DNA of 64,000 nt from Micromonospora rosaria (GCF_001567585.1 NZ_LRQV01000015.1:1-64000); one strand, 5' to 3'; numbered from the stretch's first letter, positions 24,830-34,448 are shown. The notes: generated from the sequence alone by a model not told the origin. Translations and numbers: made by a program.

Positions 24830-26770
24830 TCAGCTGTGGGGTCGGTTGACGAGCCGGTGTAGTGCCGCTCCGGCGTTGGGGAAGGCGAGGTGCAGGGTTT
24901 TGGTGGTGAGCCGGACTGCCCACCAGGTGAGTGCGGCGAGGTAGGCGACGATCAGGGCGCTCTTGGTGCTGTAGGTGAACACGAGGGCGTAGGCGATGGC
25001 CACGCCGGGGACGGCGAGGGCGCGCAGCACGCGGCTGTCGGTGATGGTCAGGATGGTGGCGGCGCCGAGCAGGGCTGCCCCGAGGCTACCGACGAGGCCG
25101 GGCATGCCGGTGAGGTCGACCGGGATGGTGAGGCTGAGCGCCGCGCGCATGAGGAACATGCCGGCGGCGGCGAGCAGGGCGTAGTGGATGGCGGGGCGGG
25201 CGAGGGCGAGCCAGGTGGGCAGGGCGTCGGCGGGGATGCGGGGTGCGGTGACGGCGATGAGTGCGGTGCAGGCGGCCAGGGGTAGGGCGGCACCGAGGGT
25301 CCAGGTCAGGTATGGCCGGTAGTCCAACTCGAGGGCGGTGCCGGTGGCGAGTCCGTAGAGCGTGGCGGTGATGAGCCCGCTGACGGCGGCGGCGAGGTAT
25401 CCGCGGCGGATGAGGCTGCCGGTGGTGGGTTCGGCTGGTGATCCGGTGGGGGTGCCGGCGAGCCAGGTGGTGGGGGCGAGGTGGGCGATGACGAGCGCGG
25501 TGAGCATGGCGAACGCGCCGGAGGAGCCGATCTGGGGCACGGAGGTCCGGGCGCCGACGACGTAACTGTCGACTGTCGTGATGTCGGCGGTCAGGACGGG
25601 TTGCAGGAGCAGTATCAGGGAGCATGCGCCGAGGGCGAGGATGCCGGCGAGGTCGGTGATGCGCAGCCGGACGCGGGGTAGCCGTGCGGCGGCGGCGCGT
25701 GGGCCGGGCTGGTGGGCGGCGGTGAGGGCCAGGGCTCCGTCGGCGAGGGCGTGGGGATGGTCGACGACGCCGGGAGTGGTGCCGGTGGCGTGCGCGAGCC
25801 GTTCGGTGAGCGCGGGTATGCCGGGGGCTGGTCGCACGATGACGCCGGCGAGGTGTGCGGTGTCGACGTCGGCGGCGTCGAGGACCTCCTTGACGGTGTG
25901 GGCGGCGGTGTCGAGGAAGGGTTGGGTGGCGGTGGTGACGTCGTCGCGGGTGATGACGGCGGGCTGCCGGGGTGCGGGGAGCAGGACGGGCGCGCGGTCG
26001 TGTTCGACGAGGAGGTGACGGGCGGCGCGGACGGACTCCAGGAGGGCGTGCCGGTCGTCGGCGGGGGCGTCCGGGGGGTGGTTGATCGTGGTGCGGAGGG
26101 GGTCGTCGTCGGGGGTGGCGGCGTCGATGACGCGGTGGGCGATGAGGTGGTCGAGGTCGTGGGGGGTGGTGATCTGTTGGGTGGCGAGTTCGCGGTAGTG
26201 GTCGCCGACGAGTTGGAGGACGGTGAGGGTCGCCGGGTGGCGGTCGACTTGGCAGACGAGCACGCAGGAGTTTGGGGGCACGGTGAGGCCGAGGGTCGTG
26301 GCGTAGGCGGTGAGGGCGGCGGGTGCGGTGACCAGGGTGGGTGCGGGTAGTCCTGCGCGGTGGGCGGCGTCGTCGAGGTGTCCGCGGCGTCGTGGTCCCC
26401 AGTGTGGGGGGATCGTCAGGGTGAGCTCGGTGATCGGTTGTCCGATCTGGTGGGCGGCGTAGAAGGTTGTCTGGCGTAGGACGGCGGCGAGGAGTTCCAC
26501 CGGGTCGGGTGGTGCCGCATCGTGGGTGTGGGTGGGTGTGCCGAGCAGGTCGGTCGGGTTGTCGACGTAGCGGTGGTCTGCGGGGAGGGCCCGCGCGGCG
26601 GCGTGGTCGAGGCCGACGTAGAGCTGACCTGTGGGGCCGATGGCGACGCCGGTGGGCATGACGATGCGGCCGTCGATGAGGATCGGGACTGTGGCGCCCT
26701 GCCGGTGAACGGTGACGGCGATGGTCGCGGAACTGAGATCGATCGACGCCCTGGCGCCCCCGCTTGGCAT
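24830..26770 (-). CDS. Hsp70/actin-like ATPase domain fused to membrane domain
   Basis: A 646-residue protein. Residues ~1-370 resemble the actin/Hsp70 ATPase fold: SIDLSSATIAVTVHRQGATV as a degenerate phosphate-1 loop, ELTLTIPPHWGPRRRGHLDD as in Hsp70-like proteins, LVTAPAALTAYATTLGL, and VDTAHLAGVIVRPAPGIPAL for phosphate 2. Residues ~380-630 hold about seven to eight membrane helices. ATG 26770 is chosen because homology starts there. The frame is open further up. It is divergent from the LysM/BTAD gene and may act with it in a membrane-linked regulatory unit. Function unknown. Confidence 0.6.
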   Translation of the reverse strand: MPSGGARASIDLSSATIAVTVHRQGATVPILIDGRIVMPTGVAIGPTGQLYVGLDHAAARALPADHRYVDNPTDLLGTPTHTHDAAPPDPVELLAAVLRQTTFYAAHQIGQPITELTLTIPPHWGPRRRGHLDDAAHRAGLPAPTLVTAPAALTAYATTLGLTVPPNSCVLVCQVDRHPATLTVLQLVGDHYRELATQQITTPHDLDHLIAHRVIDAATPDDDPLRTTINHPPDAPADDRHALLESVRAARHLLVEHDRAPVLLPAPRQPAVITRDDVTTATQPFLDTAAHTVKEVLDAADVDTAHLAGVIVRPAPGIPALTERLAHATGTTPGVVDHPHALADGALALTAAHQPGPRAAAARLPRVRLRITDLAGILALGACSLILLLQPVLTADITTVDSYVVGARTSVPQIGSSGAFAMLTALVIAHLAPTTWLAGTPTGSPAEPTTGSLIRRGYLAAAVSGLITATLYGLATGTALELDYRPYLTWTLGAALPLAACTALIAVTAPRIPADALPTWLALARPAIHYALLAAAGMFLMRAALSLTIPVDLTGMPGLVGSLGAALLGAATILTITDSRVLRALAVPGVAIAYALVFTYSTKSALIVAYLAALTWWAVRLTTKTLHLAFPNAGAALHRLVNRPHS

Positions 26771-26929
26771 GTGGGGCAGTCTCGCCCGTGAGGGCGCCGG
26801 GCCGTCAACCGCGATTCTCGCGGGTGATCTTTTGTGCGCGGATGGTGAGAATTCCTCTTGATCGAATAGCCAGGGTCGTTCATTCTCGTGTACCCCGGGA
26901 AGATTGACGATCAACGGTGGGAGGGGCGG
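26771..26929. promoter_or_regulatory. bidirectional intergenic promoter region
   Basis: A 159-bp gap between two divergent genes, so both promoters must lie here or inside the genes. It is locally AT-richer (26840-26915) than its surroundings, with TTGACG-like bases near 26903. No confident -10/-35 pair was assigned. Confidence 0.35.
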
Positions 26930-29692
26930 GTGCCGCGAGTGTCCCCGGACAGAGACGACCGCCGGGCGGACTATGGCGACCGCGCCACGGTCCATCCTCC
27001 TCGGGACGTGACCCCGCGCCGGGCGCCCGTGTCACGGTCGCTGGCCGGTGCCGTGCGCGCGGTCGTCGGCACCGGCGTCTTCCTGGTGGTGGTGCCGGCG
27101 CTGCTGTGGCTCGTGGGCGGTAATCCCGTCCGCAGGCTGCCGGCGTGGTCGCAGGTCCTGGCATGGTTCGACAACATCAGCGGACGATTCACCACCGACG
27201 TTCTCACCGGCGTGGCGCTGTGGGTGATGTGGCTGCTGTGGGGTGTGTTCGCGCTGCTCCTGCTGGCCGAGATCGTCGCGGTGCTGACCCGCTGGCGTAT
27301 TCCGGTGCTCAGACTGCCGGCCCCGCTGCACCGGCTCGTGTTCGGACTGGCCGGCACCGCTGCCTTCGCGATCACCTCCGCCGGCTCCCTCGACCGTACG
27401 GCGGGCCCGGACCAGTCCGCTGTGTCCGCCGCCGCGACCGTCCGCACCGACATCTCTCGGCAGGCAGCCGCCCGCGGGGCGGCCTTCGTCTATGTCGGTG
27501 ACCAGCGCTACGTCTACACCGTCGACCGCAACGACACTATGTCGAAGGTCGCCAAGGAGTGGCTCGGCGACGCGGACCGATGGCCGGAGATTTGCCGGTT
27601 GAACAAGCACCGCCACTTCCCGGGCGCGGGCGGCACCCTGCGCGACTGCGACCTCATCTATCCCGGCTGGGAACTTCGACTGCCGGCCGACGCCCGACCA
27701 CCGCAGGCCGCCAGACCAGCGACACCGCCCACGCACCCCCCGGCGACCACGCCCGGTCCCGCTGAGCCACCCACACCGCCGAGCACCGCCCCCGACCCCT
27801 CGGATCCCGCGCCCGGCAGCACCGAGACAGCCAGCGCTGCCCCCAGCACCGCCTCACCGGCAGCCCCGAACGACACCGGAGCCTCGCCGAAACCCTCATC
27901 CGCGGAGTCCCACCCCGCCAGCCCGGCGCCGGCCTCGCCGACCGCCCCCGACGCACCCCGACCGCCGGTGGCCGCGAATGACGACGGGGTGCAGCTGTCA
28001 ACCACCACCTGGCTGCCCTGGACGCTCGCCGCCGCGATCAGCGCCACCACCACACTGGTCTGGCTCCACCGCCGCCGCCGCTACACCGGCCAACCCGACA
28101 CCGACCCACCCGTCGACCTGCCCGCCCCGGTGACCCAGCTCCGCCGCGCCGTGACGGCCCGCACGACCGAACCGTCAGCCCCCGACCCCGACAACGACGA
28201 GCCGTCAGACCTCGTATCCGACCTTGCGTCGCTGCCGCCCGGCGGACTCGGTGTCGTCGGCGACGGCGCGTACGCCGCCGCCCGCGCTGCCCTCGTCGCC
28301 GTCCTCGCCTCCGGCGACCGCCACCAGCCCGACGCCTGCGGCGAGGTCGTCATCGACGCCGGGACCCTGGGCGCGCTCCTCGGCGCCGACGCGACCAGCC
28401 TCGCACCATGGCCCCGGCTGCACGTCGTCGACAGCACCGACGCCGCCCTCACCGCGATCGAGGCCCGGCTCCTGCACCGCAGCCGCATCCTCGACGAGCA
28501 GGCGCTGACCGACCTGGACAGCTCACACCAGCACGCCTCCGACGGAGAGACACTGCCACCGGTCGTGCTCATCACCGAGGCCCCACCCACCGGAGCGGGC
28601 ATCCGCGCCAAGACCGCCCTCCACCTCGGCGGGGACCTGCACGTGACCGCGTTGCTGCTCGGCGCATGGGAACACGGCACCACCATCGCCGTTGACCCGA
28701 ACGGGCACCACGCCCTCACCGCTGGGCCGCCCGCCGAGGCGATACCCCTGCGGCTGCCGGTGCTCGAACCGGTCACCGCGACCCAGATCCTGGCCACCCT
28801 GCGCGAGGCGCACACCGGTGAACCGCCCGCCCCGCCGACCGTGCCGGACGCCGGCGTGCCCCTGCACGTGAGCCGCACCGAGAGCACGACCGCCGGCACG
28901 GACCCGCCCCTCCCGGCCACGCCCAGCCATTCAGTGGAGACGGACGCCGGGCGGGCACGGCTCCGGGTACTCGGCCCACCGCGTATCGACGGCATCACCG
29001 CGGAAGGCCGCCCGCTGCGCGCCAAGGCGCTGGAACTGGCCGTGTACCTCGCCGTCCACCCCGACGGCGCCACCACCCGCGACGTCGGCGAATACCTCGA
29101 ACCCGACGCCCGCCTCAGCCAAGCCGACCAACGCGTGCACACCAACGCCTCGAACCTGCGCCACGTCCTCGGCCGCGCCGGCACCGCAGACACAAAAAAC
29201 GCCTACGTCATCAAAACCTCCGGACGGTACCGGCTCGACCCCGCAACCGTGGACGTCGACGTCTGGCGACTCCGCGACCTGATGCGAGCCGCCACCATCG
29301 CCACCGGACCACGCCGCCGCGACCTCCTCACCGCCGCCTGCGAACTCTCCACCGCGCCCCTCGCCGAAGGCCAGGACTACGAGTGGCTGCAGCCGCACCG
29401 CGAGACAGTCCGCAGGTGGGGCACCGAAGCCCACCTCCTACTCGCCGACGACCTGCTCGACACCGCACCGCAGGCCGCCTCCGACCTCCTCGACAAGGCG
29501 ATCGGCCTCGACCGCTACAACGAAGCCCTCTACACCAAGGCGATGCACGCCCGCCACGCCCTCGGCGACGCCGACGGCATCCGGACCCTGCTCCGTGCCC
29601 TGACCAAAGCCCTCGCCGATCTCGACGCCGGACCACGGGACGACACGGTCACGCTGGCCGACCAGCTCCGTACGAGCCTGAACGGACGGTGA
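26930..29692 (+). CDS. membrane protein with LysM domain and C-terminal BTAD
   Basis: A 920-residue protein. N-terminal membrane helices (VVGTGVFLVVVPALLWLVGG; GVALWVMWLLWGVFALLLLA) are followed by a LysM domain near residues 190-248 (VYTVDRNDTMSKVAKEWLGD, WPEICRLNKH, DLIYPGWELRL) and a long Pro/Ser/Thr linker. A further membrane helix lies near 365, and a C-terminal winged-helix plus bacterial transcriptional activator domain starts near 678 (RLRVLGPPRIDGI) and ends with TPR-like helices. GTG 26930 is preferred over GTG 26888 because GGGAGG lies five bases upstream. Joining a peptidoglycan-type domain to a SARP/BTAD domain across the membrane suggests signalling from the cell wall to DNA or a partner protein. 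Confidence 0.75.
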   Translation: MPRVSPDRDDRRADYGDRATVHPPRDVTPRRAPVSRSLAGAVRAVVGTGVFLVVVPALLWLVGGNPVRRLPAWSQVLAWFDNISGRFTTDVLTGVALWVMWLLWGVFALLLLAEIVAVLTRWRIPVLRLPAPLHRLVFGLAGTAAFAITSAGSLDRTAGPDQSAVSAAATVRTDISRQAAARGAAFVYVGDQRYVYTVDRNDTMSKVAKEWLGDADRWPEICRLNKHRHFPGAGGTLRDCDLIYPGWELRLPADARPPQAARPATPPTHPPATTPGPAEPPTPPSTAPDPSDPAPGSTETASAAPSTASPAAPNDTGASPKPSSAESHPASPAPASPTAPDAPRPPVAANDDGVQLSTTTWLPWTLAAAISATTTLVWLHRRRRYTGQPDTDPPVDLPAPVTQLRRAVTARTTEPSAPDPDNDEPSDLVSDLASLPPGGLGVVGDGAYAAARAALVAVLASGDRHQPDACGEVVIDAGTLGALLGADATSLAPWPRLHVVDSTDAALTAIEARLLHRSRILDEQALTDLDSSHQHASDGETLPPVVLITEAPPTGAGIRAKTALHLGGDLHVTALLLGAWEHGTTIAVDPNGHHALTAGPPAEAIPLRLPVLEPVTATQILATLREAHTGEPPAPPTVPDAGVPLHVSRTESTTAGTDPPLPATPSHSVETDAGRARLRVLGPPRIDGITAEGRPLRAKALELAVYLAVHPDGATTRDVGEYLEPDARLSQADQRVHTNASNLRHVLGRAGTADTKNAYVIKTSGRYRLDPATVDVDVWRLRDLMRAATIATGPRRRDLLTAACELSTAPLAEGQDYEWLQPHRETVRRWGTEAHLLLADDLLDTAPQAASDLLDKAIGLDRYNEALYTKAMHARHALGDADGIRTLLRALTKALADLDAGPRDDTVTLADQLRTSLNGR

Positions 29693-29764
29693 TCTGCAGA
29701 TCCTCCTGCGTCTGCCAAAAGCGGGTGTCGTTCCTTGTGAACCGGATCCAAGACGTCGAAGGTC

Positions 29765-31351
29765 GTGAGGGTGCAGAGATGGGATCCGTTGAAGGAACAC
29801 CAACTGCTGTTGTTGCGCCGGATCGGCGAGGGGGACGACCTCAGCGGCCCCGACGGGGTGGACCAGCGCCTCTCGGCCCGGGCACTGCAGACCCGTCGGC
29901 TCGTCGACGTCAGCCGTCGGGGCGGCGTGTGGCGGGCCCAGATCACTGACGCCGGCCGGTTCTACCTCGACAACGGCGTCCATCCCGACCACCCAGACCG
30001 CCTCATGGAGGCCACGACGGCCCCTCGCCAACTCGACCGGACCACCATCACCGGCAAGCAGGGCAAGCCGGCCCAGGGCCAGTCGCGACCCGTCGATGCC
30101 GCCACGGCGGCCGAATCAAAGCAGTCCACAGCCACCGCGACGGTCGAGCAGGCCCGACAACTCGTTGAACGCCTTCAGGCGGAGGGCGGAACCGTACGAG
30201 TCGAGAGCCCTGCCCCCGAGGAACGCGCCCTGTACCGGCGGGTCATTCACGCCGCCAAGCAGCACAGCCTCGTGCCCGCCGGGTTCCACCTCAAGCACAC
30301 TGGCCGCGCCGCCGGTGACCTGATCATCCGCCTGTCTAACGACGAAGCCCCAGACGAGACGGACTGGAACCGGATCCGGCTTAACACTCGCCGCGTCACC
30401 ACCGACCCCGACCTCGTTTTCGCCGCGCTGGAGAAGGACCCGGCCGGACTGGAGGTCACGGAGGCGTCGGTCTCCAGGGCGCTGGACCTGATCCATGGCC
30501 TCGCCGCCGAGGCCCGAAGGCGAGGCCACCGAGTCGGGGTGAATACCAAGACCAAGCACCCCTCCGTCTACCTTCAGGTCGACAAGATCCGACGCAGGGT
30601 CAAGCTGATCGAGAAGTACGACGAGGTTCCGCACGTTCCCACCGATCAGGAAACCCGGCAGCTGCGACGCAACCGTTGGCTGGTGCTCCCCAAGACCGAC
30701 AAGGTTGCCTCCGGGCGTCTGCGGCTGGAAATCGTCCGCGCCGGCTGGGATAAGAAAGACACCTGGGCGGACGACAGACGCACCACGCTGGAGAAGCGAC
30801 TTCCCCGGATCGTTCGGGACGTCGAGGCCGGGATTGTCGCTGACGAGGAAGCCCGTGTGGCCGCCCAGCGAGCCCACGACGACTACCTCGCCGAGCAGGA
30901 GCGTCGGGAAGCGGAGAAGCGACTCCAGTGGCAGGCGGCTCTCGACGAGGCCCGCCCCCTGGCCGCGGAACTCCAGCGCAGGATGGCGTTCCGTCTGGCC
31001 TACGACTCCTGGGTCTCCGCCGACGAGATCCGCGCCTTCTGCAACGCACTCGAGCGAGCCGCCCCCGACGGCCCAGCCGACTCGGAGAACTGCGCCCGAT
31101 GGGTCGCCTGGGCGCGAGCCGCCGCCGACCGCCTCGACCCCACCCGAGGAGACGGCGCCATCGCCGCCATCGACTTCGACATCGAACCCGAGCCCGACGA
31201 CCTACGGCCCTTCATCGGCGACTGGAGCCCGCACGAGCCCTACCGCGAATACCGATCCGAGCGCGACAGGCAGGCCATCGAGGATTCTCGAATCCAAGCC
31301 GACACCTGGCACCATGGCATGCGCGGACGAGCTACCTGGTGGCGCAGATAG
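29765..31351 (+). CDS. unknown 528-residue basic protein
   Basis: The N terminus has a winged-helix-like module (WDPLKEHQLLLLRRIGEGDD, LQTRRLVDVSRRGGVWRAQI, DAGRFYLDNG). A linker leads to a second region with RALYRRVIHAAKQHSLVPAG and RHRVGVNTKTKHPSVYLQVD. The C-terminal half is a charged coiled coil (DDYLAEQERREAEKRLQWQA). I do not recognise the family. It starts 72 bases after the LysM/BTAD gene on the same strand and may be co-transcribed. GTG 29765 and GTG 29771 are both possible, with GAAGG just upstream. The HTH and coiled coil suggest a nucleic-acid-binding role. Confidence 0.5.
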   Translation: MRVQRWDPLKEHQLLLLRRIGEGDDLSGPDGVDQRLSARALQTRRLVDVSRRGGVWRAQITDAGRFYLDNGVHPDHPDRLMEATTAPRQLDRTTITGKQGKPAQGQSRPVDAATAAESKQSTATATVEQARQLVERLQAEGGTVRVESPAPEERALYRRVIHAAKQHSLVPAGFHLKHTGRAAGDLIIRLSNDEAPDETDWNRIRLNTRRVTTDPDLVFAALEKDPAGLEVTEASVSRALDLIHGLAAEARRRGHRVGVNTKTKHPSVYLQVDKIRRRVKLIEKYDEVPHVPTDQETRQLRRNRWLVLPKTDKVASGRLRLEIVRAGWDKKDTWADDRRTTLEKRLPRIVRDVEAGIVADEEARVAAQRAHDDYLAEQERREAEKRLQWQAALDEARPLAAELQRRMAFRLAYDSWVSADEIRAFCNALERAAPDGPADSENCARWVAWARAAADRLDPTRGDGAIAAIDFDIEPEPDDLRPFIGDWSPHEPYREYRSERDRQAIEDSRIQADTWHHGMRGRATWWRR

Positions 31352-31442
31352 CCGAGATCATTGATCCACGGGTTTGACCAGTTCGGCATCGGGTCGTAGC
31401 GGCTGAAGTCCACCTCGTTTCGAATTTCCTGCCAAGCACTAG

Positions 31443-32886
31443 TAGTACTTTGTCACATTTCGGCATACTTCGGGGGCTGTTGGTGTGGTGAGTCGTTGGC
31501 TCTGGTGTGGATGTTCGGGCAGTAGAGCGTCTGGGCGGTGATCTGGCCGAGTTCACCGGTGAGGTGTTCGGGTCGTTGACCCGCGCCGGGTGGCAGGATC
31601 GGGCCGGGCAGTATGTGCGCGGGTTGATGGTGGACGGGCGGCGTAAGTCGATCCAGCCGATGGCGGGCCGTCTGCCGGGTGTGCATGATCAGGCGTTGAA
31701 CCATTTCGTGACGAATAGTCGGTGGGACGTGGTGCCGGTGCGGCGACGCCTGGCGCAGCGGATGGATGAGGCGATCACGCCGGCGGCGTGGGCTCTTGAT
31801 GACACGGGCTGGCTCAAGTGCGGTGCCGCGTCGCCGGGGGTGGCCCGGCAGTACACCGGCACGGCGGGCAAGGTCACCAACTGCCAGATCGGGGTGAGTC
31901 TGAACCTGGTCACCGACATGGCGTCGTGCCCCGTCGACTGGCGGTTGTTCCTGCCCGAGTCGTGGGATCCCTGCTCGCCGGAGGCCGCCGCCGATGTCGA
32001 TCAGCGGCGGACGCGGGCGCAGATCCCCGACGGCGTCGGGCATCGGGAGAAGTGGCGCCTCGGGTTGGACATGATCGACGAGGTGATCGGGTGGGGCCTG
32101 CGACCCCCGTTGATCGTGGCGGACGCCGGGTACGGCGACAGCGGCGAGTTCCGCCACGGCCTGACGGAACGTGGCCTGTCCTATGTGGTGCAGGTGGCCA
32201 CCACGATCGGCGTTCAGCAGCAGACAGCGGTCCGTACCGCGCCACCGGCCAACTGGACCGGACGGCCACCGGCCCAGCGGTACCGGGACCCCGCGACCTC
32301 GGTCAAGAACCTCGTCCTTTCCCACGGCGCTGCCGCGGCCCAGCCGGTGTCCTGGCGTGACGGTTCCCGCACTCGGGCAGGCCGGCCGGTGAAGATGCGC
32401 TCCCGGTTCGTGTTCCTGCGGGTCCGGCCAGCCGGACGGGTCCTGCTCGCCGCCCACCGCGACCAGGACCTACCCGAAGCGTGGCTGATCGCCGAGTGGC
32501 CACCCGACCGCGACGAACCCACCAAGTACTGGCTGTCGAACCTACGCGCCACCACCGCGAAACGCACCCTCATCCGATGGGCGAAACTACGCTGGCGCAT
32601 CGAACACGACTACCGCGAACTGAAGACCGGCCTCGGCCTCGACCACTACGAGGGCCGCACCTGGCAAGGCTGGCACCACCACGTCACCCTCGTATCCGCC
32701 GCTCACGCCTTCTGCACCCTGCAACGCCTCGACCCAAAAGCCCCCGCGCCGGCCTGACCCTCTACGCCGTACTCCACGAACTACAAGCCCTCCTGGCCAG
32801 GCTGATCGGCGCGTGTCCCACCTGCAAAACCCGCTTCCCCACAAGACGAAAACCCCGAAACCGTCCCCGATCATGACAAAGCACTA
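31443..32886 (+). mobile_element. IS701-family insertion sequence, complete
   Basis: 1444 bp bounded by imperfect 13-bp inverted repeats, TAGTACTTTGTCA on the left and TAGTGCTTTGTCA (reverse complement) on the right, one mismatch. Flanked by a 4-bp direct repeat CTAG (31439-31442 and 32887-32890), the usual IS701 target duplication. It carries one intact transposase gene. It interrupts a SIR2-like gene read from the other strand. Confidence 0.85.
31507..32757 (+). CDS. IS701-family DDE transposase
   Basis: A 416-residue transposase with all three catalytic blocks: Asp in WALDDTGWLKCG, Asp in LIVADAGYGDSGEFR, and Glu in WRIEHDYRELKTGLGLDHYE. Length and motif order match the family. The frame is intact and the element ends are well kept, so it may be active and recent. 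The start is taken at GTG 31507, 65 bases inside the left end. No strong ribosome site is seen, which is common for transposases. Confidence 0.85.
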   Translation: MDVRAVERLGGDLAEFTGEVFGSLTRAGWQDRAGQYVRGLMVDGRRKSIQPMAGRLPGVHDQALNHFVTNSRWDVVPVRRRLAQRMDEAITPAAWALDDTGWLKCGAASPGVARQYTGTAGKVTNCQIGVSLNLVTDMASCPVDWRLFLPESWDPCSPEAAADVDQRRTRAQIPDGVGHREKWRLGLDMIDEVIGWGLRPPLIVADAGYGDSGEFRHGLTERGLSYVVQVATTIGVQQQTAVRTAPPANWTGRPPAQRYRDPATSVKNLVLSHGAAAAQPVSWRDGSRTRAGRPVKMRSRFVFLRVRPAGRVLLAAHRDQDLPEAWLIAEWPPDRDEPTKYWLSNLRATTAKRTLIRWAKLRWRIEHDYRELKTGLGLDHYEGRTWQGWHHHVTLVSAAHAFCTLQRLDPKAPAPA

Positions 32887-33016
32887 CTAGCGGGCCGAAC
32901 GCGTCCCAGGCGGCCTCGTGCATGGTCCTCAGCACGGCGTCACGCAGGCCGAACCCGCGTGGGAGGGCGGCCGGCAGATCGCCGCTGATGCCCGCACCGG
33001 TGAAGACAGCCGTCAT
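32887..33016 (-). pseudogene. SIR2-like gene, truncated by IS701
   Basis: Starts MTAVFTGAGISGDLPAALPR, followed by GFGLRDAVLRTMHEAAW. TGAGIS is the NAD-binding loop of SIR2-like proteins. After 40 codons the IS701 end cuts in and the frame closes within the IS at 32762. Its ATG overlaps the stop of the upstream membrane gene (ATGA). Only about 85 bp of unrelated-looking sequence lies beyond the other IS end, so the rest of the gene was also deleted. SIR2 proteins of this kind deplete NAD+ in phage defence. Confidence 0.6.
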
Positions 33017-33765
33017 GGCTTGGCCGCCACTGTCGAGCGCCAGATCGCCTCGAACTGGTCCAGCCAATAGACGTACCAGGCGCCGTCGTCGCGGGTCAGA
33101 TGGATGTGCATGCGCGACCGGATGGCGTCGTTGCGGAAGGCGTGAAACTCAATGTTGGCGTAGCCGCCGGCCGCGTGAGGGTTCACCGCGACCAGGCTGA
33201 AGCCCGGGTTGAAGGCAATCTCCCTGTACGCGAACGTGCCTTTGACCTGCCATTCCGCCATCGTCGCGAGCCGTGTCCGCGTCTCGCGCAGCGACTCGGC
33301 CGCCGTCTGCACCGGATAGTCTAGCAGCGCGTCGAGTTGCTCCGAGATCGGGTCACCCGGGTCGAATTGCTCTAGTACCACGATCCGCACCGAGCCGCCA
33401 TCCCGTGCGAGCGGCCCGCGGCGCAGAATGTCGCAGCGTTCCTCCGTGAGGAAGTTCGAGCCGACCGGCGCGAAGATCCACACATCCTTAGCGTCGCGCA
33501 GGTCGTCTGTGACCGGGTTGCGGTCATAGTCACTGCGGTCGAGGAAGCGGTCCTCCCGATGGTTTGCGAACGCGACCCGCAGCAGCAGGAAGCCCAGCCC
33601 AGCGAAGAGCACGGACCACCGTACGCTGTCTGGAAGATCTGCCCCGACGATCAGCAGCACTGCGAAGATCAGCACGACCAGCGTGGTCGCGTAGAGATCG
33701 ATGTTCCGCCGATGCCGGATGTCCGTCAGGATCTGCTTCACGTGCCGCCGCATACTTGCCATCAT
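33013..33765 (-). CDS. two-helix membrane protein of a disrupted SIR2 system
   Basis: A 250-residue protein with two membrane helices (IDLYATTLVVLIFAVLLIVG; WSVLFAGLGFLLLRVAF), then a soluble domain with DVWIFAPVGSNFLTEERCDI, RIVVLEQFDPGDPIS and FNPGFSLVAVNPHAAGGYAN. The soluble part is reminiscent of PLD-like or related sensor/effector domains that recur in defence islands, but catalytic HKD motifs are absent. The start is one of three adjacent ATGs (33765, 33762, 33753); none has a good ribosome site. Its stop overlaps the start of the SIR2-like stub, so the two genes formed an operon. Confidence 0.55.
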   Translation of the reverse strand: MMASMRRHVKQILTDIRHRRNIDLYATTLVVLIFAVLLIVGADLPDSVRWSVLFAGLGFLLLRVAFANHREDRFLDRSDYDRNPVTDDLRDAKDVWIFAPVGSNFLTEERCDILRRGPLARDGGSVRIVVLEQFDPGDPISEQLDALLDYPVQTAAESLRETRTRLATMAEWQVKGTFAYREIAFNPGFSLVAVNPHAAGGYANIEFHAFRNDAIRSRMHIHLTRDDGAWYVYWLDQFEAIWRSTVAAKP

Positions 33766-33825
33766 GCCGTCTACAGTGTTGTGACCCGGACACCCGTCCA
33801 GGAGGTGTCGGCCCGGTCGCCGGGT

Positions 33826-34374
33826 ATGATCACCACGGTGGCGCCCTTCGTCCTCTTCCCCGGTCGGCATCACCTGCTGACCCGCTTTCGGGCCGATTAT
33901 CTGCTCCGGCTCGCCATGGGCGACTTGACGATCGTATGGGCAGTCGCCTCGGCAAACCATGAGAACACGAAGCGCAATCCCGTCCCGTACCACCGCCGCG
34001 AGGCCGCCATCAAGCGGGTTCAGCATGCTCACCGGACTCCGCTCCGTCGTCGTGCCGATCTTCGATATGCACCAACCGATGCCTTTGCCGAGGTGACCCT
34101 CAAGACCATCGCGGACGCCACCGGGCTCGGCCTCACGCCCGCGAACACCCTGGTGGTCTGCGCCACCCCGCAGGTAGCCAAGCGATACGAGCGTCTCGGC
34201 TTTCCGATTGCGGCACTGCCAGCTGCGCCTCGTCTTGCGCCGAGCCGATGTGCTCGGTGTCCCGCGAGCCCCGCCGCAAGGAGTCCACGATTTGCACCCT
34301 CTGGCCCTCGGGGCCGTCTTCACCGTACGTATGGAGACAAAGCCGACACACCTACAATGACCGATTTATTGTGA
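33826..34374 (+). pseudogene. nucleotidyltransferase-like gene with frameshifts
   Basis: The frame reads VAPFVLFPGRHHLLTRFRAD, then TIVWAVASANHENTKRNPVP and YHRREAAIK. The stretch 34022-34077 then makes sense only in another frame (MLTGLRSVVVPIFDM). It returns with FAEVTLKTIADATGLGLTPA and NTLVVCATPQVAKRYERLGF. Two compensating indels are therefore likely. The PGRHHLL and NHENTKRNP elements suggest a nucleotidyltransferase-type alpha/beta fold (NadM-like), from memory. The tail after 34230 looks out of frame. Divergent from the membrane/SIR2 operon. Confidence 0.4.
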
Positions 34375-34448
34375 ACCAACAGACGAGATCCCCAGCTCAG
34401 CGGCCTACACGAACCCAAAATCGAGCTCAGCAATAAGAGTCGGGTACG

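Noticed and set aside
28081..29193. A 370-codon minus-strand frame
   Set aside because: It is antisense to the LysM/BTAD gene, Ser/Arg-rich and without any domain.
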